From Priapulus caudatus (Eukaryota; Priapulida; Priapulimorpha; Priapulimorphida; Priapulidae), in NCBI RefSeq assembly GCF_000485595.1, contig NW_014577075.1, forward strand, positions 273,733 to 301,861: a stretch of DNA of 28,129 bases, written 5' to 3'. The position numbers and the translations under genes were made by a program. Below, in pieces: positions 1 to 8,644 of this stretch (position 1 is the first letter of the stretch; each line of letters begins with the position of its first letter). The notes beneath the pieces are model-generated. The model was not told the origin of the DNA and did not search any database. It saw only the letters and a list, made by a program, of their open reading frames with translations.

Positions 1-305
1 GCACGAAGAGAAAGAGAAGTAAAATATTTATTTAATATTGTGAAAGAGAGCGCCACGTGGAGAGAACAGGGAGAAAAGAGAGGACCTAGCAGAGAGGAGA
101 GAGAAGCGTGTCGAGCGGGCGAAAGCGAATGAGAGTAGAGACGGAGAAAAGAGAAAGAGGCGAGTGAAAGGACCGGGCACAGCAACGAGAGAAAAAAGTA
201 AGAAATTATAGTATAGTGAAGAGAACGCACGTGGAGAGAGACAGGGAGAAGAAAAAAGAAGCCTAAGCGAGAGAGAGAGAGCGTGTGAGCGGGCGAAAGC
301 GATAA

Positions 306-337
<32 letters not shown>

Positions 338-955
338 TGCTCCGCCGCGAGCTGGAGAGGAGGAGGAGAGAAGAGAGCGTGAGGCGCGCGCGGCGAAAGA
401 GAGAGAGAGAGAAGGATCGAGAGGGAGAGAGAAAGGATCGAGGAGAAAGAGAGAGAGAGGAGAATGAGAAGGAGGGCGCACGAAAAAGAGAAAGAAGTAG
501 AAAGTATTACTTAGGTGAAGAGCGACGTTCGAGAGAGACAGACGAGAAGAAAAAGAGAGTCCTAGCGGAGAGAGAGAGAGCGCTCTCGTCGTGACCGGCG
601 GAAAGCGAGAGGGAGAGAGGAGGAGAGAGAGAGAAAGAGAGAGAGAAAAGAGAAGAGAGAAGAGAGAGAGAGAGAGAGAAGAGAGCGATGAGAAGATGAT
701 CGCCGAGGCTGCGCGACGAGGAGAGAGAGAGAGAAAGAAGAGAGAGAGAGAGGGAGAGGATGATGATGAGAGAGAAACGAGAGAAGAAGGAGAAATTAGG
801 GAAAGGAGGCGAGACGCGAGGAACAAAGTAAAATAATTATACTTAGTGAAAGAGAAGCCACGTGAGAGAGACAGGGCGAAAATGAGGAAAGCCTCAAAGC
901 GGAGAGAGAGCGGCATGGCGACGGGGCAGCGAGAAAGAAAAGAGAGAAGAGCCAT
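1..955. repeat. GA-rich array with four diverged higher-order units
   Basis: The stretch is almost entirely GA/GGA/GAAA purine repeat on the plus strand and continues past the left window edge. Embedded in it are four related units of about 110-120 bp, starting near 17, 195, 495 and 824. Each begins with an AT-rich lead (AAGTAAAA-like, then TTAT/ATTA), followed by GTGAAGAGA, a CACGTG or decayed version, GAGAGAGACAGG, a CCTAGCGGAGAG-like stretch and, in three of the four, GCGAAAGCGA. Spacing is irregular (about 180, 300 and 330 bp), so this is a decayed compound satellite rather than a clean tandem array. Long open frames here, rich in Arg/Glu or Ser/Leu, are what any GA/CT repeat gives and are not called as genes. 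Confidence 0.85.
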
Positions 956-957
956 GG

Positions 958-1130
958 CGCACGTCTCTCTCTCTCTCTCTCTCTCTTCCCGCACTCTCTC
1001 TCTCTCTCTCTCTTCCCGCACTCTCTCTTTCTCTCTTCTCGTTCCTCCCCCACTCTCGCTCGCTCTCTCTCCTTCGCCCTCCCGCTATCTCTCTCTCACT
1101 ATCTCCATCGCTTTCCCCCTGACTCTCTTT
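958..1130. repeat. CT-rich simple repeat
   Basis: The purine-rich tract switches abruptly to CT-rich sequence near 958, so the two tracts lie head to head like the arms of an imperfect inverted repeat. The tract ends in CTTTACTAAAACGTAA, which recalls the CT-tract/ACTAAAA junction at about 18915 and 27203. Confidence 0.8.
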
Positions 1131-1261
1131 ACTAAAACGTAATTTGCGTTACGAACTATAGAGTACTAACGAGAAATTTCTCTCGAGTCGAGTGTCTCGT
1201 TAGATTATCATGGCTAACCATAACTCTGAAGCATTTAGACTATGTACGTTTTTTCTTCCAG

Positions 1262-1322
1262 GCTGAGCGAGTACTGCGGCATTGGTCAACGTACAGGCGC
1301 TTCCAGCCGGCGGACACGGATC
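1262..1322 (+). other. cpx: complexin 5'UTR part of first coding exon, behind a splice acceptor
   Basis: A pyrimidine-rich stretch ending TTTTTTCTTCCAG at 1261 looks like a 3' splice site, so at least one upstream noncoding exon (or a trans-spliced leader) is inferred. The 61 bases after it have no in-frame stop before the ATG at 1323. The start was therefore placed by homology: MEFMAKQ matches the conserved complexin N terminus. Confidence 0.55.
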
Positions 1323-4066
1323 ATGGAGTTTATGGCAAAGCAAGTAGTTGGAAGCAAATTAAACGCAGTGAAGGGTAAAAACCTGTTATTATTCTAGATC
1401 TACCACAGCGCGAATCATTGATAATGCGATAAGATGCAGTTAAACCTTCACTATAGGATTCCAGATACCTAAAAAATATATAAGATTCTATATAAGAGAG
1501 ATGTGATGCGGTGAATACGGTAAATATTCGATGCGTAAACTCTAAATGCGATGCTCTTCGTTTTCCCTCCGATATCGCTTCCGATCGCGCTTCCGCCCTG
1601 CGCTAGCTAGGAAATACGTTTCACTCAGATCAGTCTACGCGAAACCACGTCAGCAGAAGAAGCGCATCCTTTTATCCGTGTAAGCGTAAGCACGATAATG
1701 ATGCCGATATCGCAACAACCCAAGCTACGCAGCACGGGTTCACAGAAGCGATTTCACTAATAGGTGTAGGCCATTTCCCTTGATTTTTGCAGTACAGTGA
1801 TTCCGACAAATAACGCCAATATCGATTTCGGGCAATCTCTGTACATTGGCGGCAAATTTACGATGCCGACTCTGTTATTTGACATGCTATTGCCACTGCT
1901 ATTAATGGAGATTCGCTTGCGGCTGCCTTAGATAGTTTAGCAATATGCTATATCCTCTCTAACTACACTCGGTTGGTTTTTTTTCCATTTTCACACAAGG
2001 CTATCCCTATAATTATGTACATATAATATAAATCATATATATTTATTTATTTAAGATACATACATACATTGGCGGTAGGTATATACACCAATATAAAACC
2101 GATACCCATATTGCCATCGCGCGGGTGGTTTAGTCTACGTCATAATAACTCTATTGAAGGAGAAGTTGGGAAACTCGGCGTCTCCGACGATAGTAAAGCG
2201 AAGAAGGAAGGTGAAGAAGTGGTGCTCGACCCACGGCAGCTGGCGGAAGAACGCCGAAAGGAGAAGCACCGCAAGAAGGAGGAAGAGAGAGAGCAGATGC
2301 GGCAGGAAATACGCGATAAAGTGAGTAGTGCACTGTTGGTGCCTATAAATGTACACGGTCATAGATTTATACAACATCCTGCGGAGAAATACCTCGTAAC
2401 AGCCGTTGAGTATATGGTTTATCAGATAATGAAGTCTTCAAGGATGATGTAGTCTAAGGTATAACCTTGTTGATGGGATTGTAACGGTTGTGTGGCGTAT
2501 ATGCTTGCCACTGATGGTTAGGCATCAGAGTTGATGGTAATCCATCTTAGTTGCTTGAATCTAAAATTAATCTATTATTATCAATAATGTTATCTATTAT
2601 GTATTATAAATTTAATAATAGCAGTGTTTTTTTTTCGGTAACTCCCACTGTTGTTATCCGTATCAATGACAGAATACCTAATGCGATTACCACTTACAAA
2701 TTGCCTATTATGTATACCTGCTAATTAACGTGACATTTGTCAGTATGGGATCAGAAAGAAAGTCGAGAAAGAAGCCGAGAAAGAGTTAAACGATATGACG
2801 GGCCGCATTGGCCGCAAGAAGAAGACAGCGGAGGAGATCAAAAAGGAAGAGGAGCAGGCGTTGGCTAATCAGGAGAAGGAGGAAGAAGAGCATGAGCAAA
2901 GTAAGACACATTCGTTACTCTGCTGCTCCTTCGGCTTTGTGTGAGATACATGCGCATGCGCGTTAGAACAGCGTTAGCGTCTATATCGTCCGACAGCACC
3001 AATTTACATTCGCATGTCCAGCTTTCTAGAACTATCAAATTTACTTATTTATCGTGGACGAGCCCATCGTCCGTTGACTCGTCCTGCGTGCCTGCAAGGC
3101 ATCCGTCTAAAATAAAGGCGTCGAAATAGAGATTTAAAGCTTAGTGTTGAAGGAGTCGGCTTGTAGCAACGTAGCAGATTGTAACAAATAGTAGAACCGT
3201 GGCAGAGTAGAGATTGTAGCTTGTGACAGAGTCCCATCAGGATGGAGCAGGTACAGCGTAGACACTCGCAGATTAGATGTAACTCTGGCTTTAATTATTA
3301 GTAAACTCGAACACATACAAAATATATATACATAATACTACATACAACAGCCTAGGTTTCGTCCATACTGGAACCCGCCTGGCGTCTTTCCTCTCCGGTT
3401 CTCTACATCACTATCTGTCTCTCTACTTGTAACTATCAAGTATGACTTGTGACTGTCGATCTCTCTTCCACTTCCCATATAATATACTCATTCAAAGACA
3501 GGTCGGGCACTTCCACAATCTGATCTATTGTCCAGCTGCTTATTCTAGTGATAAACACATTAACGTGTCTCTCGATCAACGTATCTTATGTTATTGTAAT
3601 AATATGGAAGGAGCCCCACGCCTCCACGCCAGTTAGCATACAATAATAGCTTGGTAGTATACTCTGGTCTGTGACTCTCTGTGCGTTTCCGCAGACATCC
3701 GGAAGCTGTGTTGCATAGTGATTTAAAATGCCGCTTACGTCACTAAAACAGCGATTACATCATGAGTCCAATTTCTATTATAAACTCTTGATAACATCAG
3801 AAGTAGATAATAGGGAACTATCATCTATTATCTACCCTATATTATCTACTTCTGATAACATGTATTGGAGAAAACTTCCGCGTTCATGCACGCATGCGCC
3901 GAATTGTCTAACAACAAGATAAGACACTAAACCTTTCAGCTCGAAGATACCGGGATGCTAGCTATTTAGTACATGACTGCGCTGCATGCATAATTGTAAG
4001 AACTCCCTTTGAAGAGTGTAAATGCAATAGAGCTTCTATAGATAGTTATTTATAGATCGAGAGAGG

Positions 4067-4101
<35 letters not shown>

Positions 4102-4246
4102 AGAAGACGAGGAGAGAGAGAGAGAGAGGGAGAGATAGAGAGAGACAAACGCACGCGCACGCACACATATACGCGCGCGCCCGCTCGCTCGCTGGCACGA
4201 GATGGCACGGAGACACATACAAGAAAGAGAGAAGAGAGAAGAGTAG

Positions 4247-4277
<31 letters not shown>

Positions 4278-4474
4278 GGAGAGAGAGAGCCGAGAGAGAG
4301 AGAGAAGAGCCAGCAAGAAAGAAAGGAAAAGAGAAAGAGAAGGAGAGAGAGCGCCACTAAACTGCCGATGGGCAATAGGGGACACGTCGCGAGGGCCAGA
4401 GACCGAGCCGAGAGAGGGAGCGAGGGAGAGAGAGAGACGAGAGAGAGAGAGAGAAGAAAGAAGAGAGAGAGAGA

Positions 4475-4529
<55 letters not shown>

Positions 4530-5170
4530 AACCTACTTCGTGCTAAAACTTTTTGACGAAATGCCTTCAAGTGAAACCTGTTCTCTTATCGGCAATTCAC
4601 TAGTGGCAGAGCGATATCATCGTTGTTATATGAATGCTGAATCGATATTTAGTACCTAATTACAATTGGCGATCCAAATAAATTTGTCTTTTCGCTTTTG
4701 ATTTGGACATAACGGTGTTATTTTTATGCAGGCCGTTATTTTCGTTGAAATCTCATATATAAGCCTGGATCTGCTTGATAATTAATTTTTCGTGTCATTA
4801 TATAGGCGTCCAGCGTCGCTACGCCCACGGCCTAAACGATCAGCCTGCTTAGCACGTGAAAGTTCACTTATAGAAATGTTGACTACTATGTGATTACAGT
4901 AACAGAAATTGACGTTCACAGTGTACAACACCGACGCAGCTCGTGTTCGGTGCATTTTTGTCTCTGTCTAGGTTCCATCCTTTCATTTGGCCGGATGACC
5001 TTTGGTCGCTTCTACGTTTACTAGCTGCATGTCACTCAGCAGAGTGTGGAGCCAAATGGTGATTTATGACGGTTTACGAGACGTTCACTAACCATGCAGT
5101 TCGACTTCGAACTCATTATAAAGTTATCCATACGCCCTCTTCGCGTGTATGCCGAGCGTGTGCGTGCGTG

Positions 5171-5244
<74 letters not shown>

Positions 5245-5556
5245 ACGTACGTGCGTGCGTGTGTTTGCGGGCGTGCGTACGCGTTTCTGCGCGCGTGAGC
5301 GCGTGTGGCTGTGACAAATAACGTGACCAATGGCTCTTTGCGAGAAAATGTGATTCGTCTGCCCCGCATCTATCCACAACTCTCGCACGTGCCACTTTGC
5401 AATTCAAGTGCGCGCCACTTCTATCATCTTCGCCTGTCACATGCTATCAACCATGTTTTTATTTTGCCAGGCGACCTGCCTCTAGACTTGACTTTCGTCA
5501 GGAACAAAGTGGCGGAGATACAGAACGATGTCAGCGAGAAGTGCTCGTGTATGTGA
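1323..5556 (+). CDS. cpx: complexin (SNARE-complex regulator), 4 coding exons
   Basis: Complexin binds the assembled SNARE four-helix bundle at synapses, clamping spontaneous fusion and supporting calcium-triggered release. Coding exons are 1323-1374, 2160-2320, 2744-2900 and 5471-5556. All junctions keep frame (phases 1, 0, 1) with GT...AG ends, giving 151 aa. Residues 1-18 form the conserved N terminus (MEFMAKQVVG). Residues 19-48 are an acidic/lysine-rich accessory region. Residues 50-74 are the SNARE-binding central helix, containing EEREQMRQEIRDKYGI. By alignment from memory, human Arg48, Arg59, Arg63, Lys69 and Tyr70 correspond to Arg50, Arg61, Arg65, Lys71 and Tyr72 here, while human Tyr52 is His54, as I recall for Drosophila. 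Residues 75-124 are a charged helix. The end reads CSCM, a CaaX prenylation box. The exon 2 acceptor (CTATTGAAG) has a poor pyrimidine tract and is the least certain boundary. Intron 3 (2.57 kb) holds a GA array and a GT microsatellite. Confidence 0.95.
2951..2962. promoter_or_regulatory. NRF-1-type palindromic motif in complexin intron 3
   Basis: TGCGCATGCGCG fits the nuclear respiratory factor 1 consensus YGCGCAYGCGCR at every position and starts 51 bases into intron 3. Function is inferred from the motif alone. Confidence 0.35.
3796..3856. repeat. inverted repeat / hairpin in complexin intron 3
   Basis: ATCAGAAGTAGATAAT (3796-3811) is the perfect reverse complement of 3841-3856, with a 29-nt loop that itself repeats the ATTATCTA motif. 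Flanks carry further partial pairing (ATAAC/AACAT). It could be a remnant of a small foldback element. Confidence 0.7.
4058..4538. repeat. GA-rich simple repeat in complexin intron 3
   Basis: Almost pure (GA)n with GAAG interruptions, broken at about 4146-4210 by a (CG/CA)-rich island and by a short unique stretch at about 4350-4400. The Ser/Leu-rich and Arg/Glu-rich open frames across it are by-products of the dinucleotide repeat. Confidence 0.9.
5171..5242. repeat. (GT)n microsatellite
   Basis: About 36 uninterrupted GT dinucleotides, flanked by degenerate GTGC/GCGT repeats, lie about 230 bp upstream of the last complexin exon. The Cys/Val and His/Thr open frames over it are spurious. Confidence 0.97.
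5471..5556 (+). CDS. cpx: complexin last exon with CaaX box
   Basis: The acceptor TTTTTATTTTGCCAG is strong. The exon opens in phase 1 and completes a split Ser codon (A|GC) from the exon ending at 2900. It encodes 27 residues then TGA: an amphipathic stretch (LTFVRNKVAEIQNDV) and the terminal CSCM. A terminal Met in a CaaX box is the class normally farnesylated. A lipidated C terminus is known for Drosophila complexin and vertebrate complexins 3/4, where it directs membrane attachment. The exon lies 2.57 kb from its neighbour, but family-like ending and matching phase make the assignment firm. Confidence 0.9.
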
Positions 5557-6388
5557 CACGCCAACGCCGCCGCCATTAACGCCCCGGAGAGTGTCGAGTT
5601 TCAAGCAAGACGTAGCGACAGTACAGGCTTTGCGCGCGTTAGAGCAACGCGTGAAAAATCGAATCCCGGACGGACTGCACTTCCGCTGTCGGCGACGGGT
5701 TAGACCGCGTCAGCATCCTAACGGGCGGAGGGGGGGGGAGGCACGCGCATCGATGAAATTCAGCTACGACCGACCTAACCCGAAGTCGAACATGAAAGCC
5801 ATTGAAAACTTTGTGAGCAGCCAACCCTAGGGGAAAAAAAGCGCGATGCACTCTCCGCTATAGCATCTCTCGCCGGCGAGCTGTGCTACAGTAATGGCTG
5901 CATGCTCTCACCACTATCCACCCACACAGCGTTGCGTTGCCATTAGATATAGTCAGTCATTCGCTCTGCGCACACGTGTAAGGTTAGAATTAGAGGTGAC
6001 CTTCGTGGCGGGCCTTCATCTGTGCATATATAGGCACAGCCGAGCCGGGCCCGCTGCGTGGATTGATGTGAATGCGGTTATCCTACGTAAAGGGTTCGTT
6101 AACATAAGCGCGTCTTCGTCAATGGTTGGAGGTTAGCCTTCAACGTGGTGGACCTTTTTTACGTATGGATCAGACGTTGTCTAGAGCATTCGCTTCAGTT
6201 GACTAGCTAGCTCTTGACACTTGCATATATCGCAGCGGCCTTCGTGCGCCCCGCGTGCAATTGTAACGGTGCGTAGTTTTAAGGACGACGTCGCAGCTAG
6301 GGTGCTTCATGCTTCACGCGGCAGGTTTCTTGAAAAGAGCACGTAGGTACGCGTTCTCTCGCGAAATGTTGGCATACGCGGAGAATGA

Positions 6389-6396
6389 TGACGTCA
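6389..6396. promoter_or_regulatory. CRE palindrome TGACGTCA
   Basis: A perfect 8-bp CREB/ATF consensus (TGACGTCA). A second identical copy lies at 6923-6930. Function is inferred from the motif only. Confidence 0.3.
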
Positions 6397-6630
6397 TCGA
6401 TTTATGAGCGCATTGCGAGAGCGATGATACCGGACGCGGGCACTGACTGTTGATGTTCGTGGAGGCGATTAGCCCAACCATGGCTATTAGACCCGTGCCA
6501 CGTTACCGGAGCTAACTCTCGGAACTTCGATGAAACACATAAAAACATTACATTACATGTCAAATTAGCGGGTAGGCCTACACTTAATTTTGTTGTTATG
6601 CGGCTATAATATCGTGAAATACGTGCATTG

Positions 6631-6633
<3 letters not shown>

Positions 6634-6662
<29 letters not shown>
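6634..6662. repeat. (AT)n microsatellite
   Basis: About 14 uninterrupted AT dinucleotides in intergenic sequence. Confidence 0.95.
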
Positions 6663-6922
6663 TCATATTAATGATAAAATGGGGCATCAGAAACGCAAAC
6701 GAGTAAGGCTGTATCTCTCTATTTGATTCGCTAGTATTCTTGTACGCAGAATAATACACGTCGATTGTAGCAACTTTCTGTGCGCTCTGTGTGACTACGA
6801 TCGTTCAACGTGTCATGTCAGAGCAGCATACTCCTGCTGTTGTATGTCATGAAAATTACACGATATACTGGTTGGTATACCGCTAAAGATATTCCTCGCC
6901 TGCTCACTGTCTTTCATCCCAG

Positions 6923-6930
6923 TGACGTCA
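6923..6930. promoter_or_regulatory. second CRE palindrome TGACGTCA
   Basis: Identical to the 6389 site, 534 bp away, and followed within 100 bp by the CTCF-like motif at 7007. Confidence 0.3.
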
Positions 6931-7006
6931 GCTCCCGCAGCGCCACGCAGCGGCTATAATCACCGTCGAAGTTAACGTTAATGATTAACGCCCTTGATCG
7001 TAATGG

Positions 7007-7019
7007 CCGCTAGAGGGCC
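7007..7019 (+). promoter_or_regulatory. CTCF-like core motif
   Basis: CCGCTAGAGGGCC matches the CTCF core CCASYAGRKGGCR at 11 of 13 positions. AGATGGCGCT, which resembles the insect CTCF motif, follows at 7050-7059. Position between two convergent genes fits a boundary, but this is motif evidence only. Confidence 0.25.
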
Positions 7020-7973
7020 TACCACACCAGTTAGTGCAAACTCCACGACAGATGGCGCTCTCGCTCTGGCTCAATTCTACATCCAGAGTATATAGCTGAC
7101 TATATCTGGCTGTATCCTGAGTGTGGGAAGGGGGCGCTGCATGCAGTTTGCAGTTAGTGTAGCCGTGCGGAACATAACGACTGTATTATACAGGTTACGT
7201 CGAAGTGCGTGTGTAATGTAATCACTGTAATGTCAAACCGCTTCATATGAAACCAATCTCGCCTAAGTAGACCCCCAACTGCGTGATGTGTCTTAACAAA
7301 GAGCTGCCTACTAAAATGAGCGACAAGCGATTTGAGACAACCCTGCTGCTAAGCACTCGTACCGCAAGGGTAGCAGGATATACTTGTGCCATACGAATAT
7401 TAAATATATACATAAATAAAAAAACATTAAAAAGAATCTATTAGTATATTGGTAATCGTAATATAATACAACCAATTTTAAAAACTATTTACATGCTTTT
7501 AAGTCTGTCAGTGACTGACAAGTGAAGTGAAGTGTCAGTGACGGGGAGTCATTTCCCTCGATATGAGATGGTGCCATTGTAACCTAACCCAAGCAACCAG
7601 CCAACATGAGCAACAATATCTGTACTATCACAAGACTTTCTCTTGAAATGATTAATGAGTAGTCAGAAATGAATAACCAATAATAGTATTGACACTATTG
7701 TGTTTATAACGAGCTTTTACTGTCAATCTATAAATTTCTTAGAATAAATTATTGCAGTTATCTCATTAAGTAAATTCGACCACTCTTTCTCTGTCAAACT
7801 AATATTTTTCACAATATATCTGTACATCTTTTCTGCTAAGGAATATATTCAAGTTGTATGAATGGAAATTTGAAGGATCACACATGGTCTGCAATTATAA
7901 CCTCATCTTGTTACACCCATACAGGTACGTAACAAAGTTATAATAAAAAATTAAATTTTAAGATCATGCATAA

Positions 7974-7979
7974 TTTATT
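7974..7979 (-). promoter_or_regulatory. PPIL4: PPIL4 polyadenylation signal (candidate)
   Basis: On the minus strand this reads AATAAA, about 195 nt after the PPIL4 stop codon. It is the first canonical signal I see in that direction and implies a short 3'UTR of roughly 200-220 nt. Confidence 0.6.
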
Positions 7980-8172
7980 GGGCATTTCTTCACCTCCCTG
8001 ACGTTTGATCGAACCTCATCCAATTATCGAGACTCAATACATATCATCAACAAACTCAAGAATAAAAATGCAACGATGATGGGCTCAATACACTTATACA
8101 CACCATACACTACACTCCACCCTAATGCTGATAGTAATAAACTAAATACATGATATTCTCTAAACATTGGCT

Positions 8173-8644
8173 TTACATTGGTTTGCCATTAGACCGGTGC
8201 TTTTGGTACGAAGACTCTGAATCAGATTGCGATTCTTGGCTGTGCTTCTTCTCTCTACCCATTTTAGACTTTTTATGATGTCTATCCGATTCGGAAGAAT
8301 CCGAAGTAGTGCTCTTCCGCTTCCTCTTCTTCTTCTTTTTCTTTTTGCCCTTGTGCTTTGACCTTTTGGGGTCGGAGCTATCAGAATCTGACTCGGAACT
8401 GTCCGTTTCCTCTTTCTCCCTCTTCTTCTTCTTCTTTTTCGTCTTCTTCTTCTTCTGGCTGCCGTGCGACCGTGCGTCTTTAGATTTACGATCATCCCCA
8501 CCGTCTCTCCTCCGGTCCTCACCTCTTCTCTCATCCTGCCGTCGCATGCTGCTCTCCGATTCGCTGCTGTCGCTGGAGCGGTGGCGCCCTCTATTCCTAG
8601 CATCTGGCAAATCTCTCCTGTCGCTGCGGCTGCGTACAATCTCA
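8173..8644 (-). CDS. PPIL4: PPIL4 last exon: long Lys/Ser/Glu/Asp tail
   Basis: The acceptor CACTTGCAG precedes an exon that completes a split Ser codon (AG|T) from the exon ending at 9013. It then encodes 156 residues to TAA. The reading frame opens with an RS-like stretch ([10 protein letters not shown]), then alternates blocks of pure lysine ([28 protein letters not shown]) with acidic serine blocks ([17 protein letters not shown]). The serine-acidic blocks look like casein kinase 2 targets and the lysine blocks like nuclear localisation signals; both are inferences from composition. Human PPIL4 also ends in a basic RS-rich tail, but a shorter one. The minus-strand frame shifted by one, also open across most of this interval, is rejected because it breaks splice phase. 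Confidence 0.85.

Larger units (their letters stand above)
5557..8172. other. intergenic region between convergent genes (includes complexin 3'UTR)
   Basis: I see no coding exon here. The first part must be complexin 3'UTR, but no single polyadenylation signal is convincing; AATAAA at about 7415-7420 is one distant candidate. The interval also holds a G-run near 5730, an AT microsatellite, two CRE palindromes and a CTCF-like motif. The terminal 200 bp are the inferred PPIL4 3'UTR on the minus strand. Confidence 0.6.

Noticed and set aside
263-1142. Several open frames of 80-250 codons, rich in Arg/Glu or Ser/Leu
   Set aside because: They lie wholly in GA/CT repeats, occur in overlapping frames on both strands, and have the composition any such dinucleotide repeat must give.
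4036-4570. Open frames of 60-174 codons across the GA array
   Set aside because: Repeat artefacts inside complexin intron 3.
5036-5440. His/Thr and Cys/Val open frames across the GT microsatellite
   Set aside because: Translation of GT/CA dinucleotides; no family resemblance.
5528-5830. 100-codon plus-strand frame overlapping the complexin stop
   Set aside because: It overlaps the last complexin exon in another frame and has no recognisable motif; it is most likely 3'UTR.
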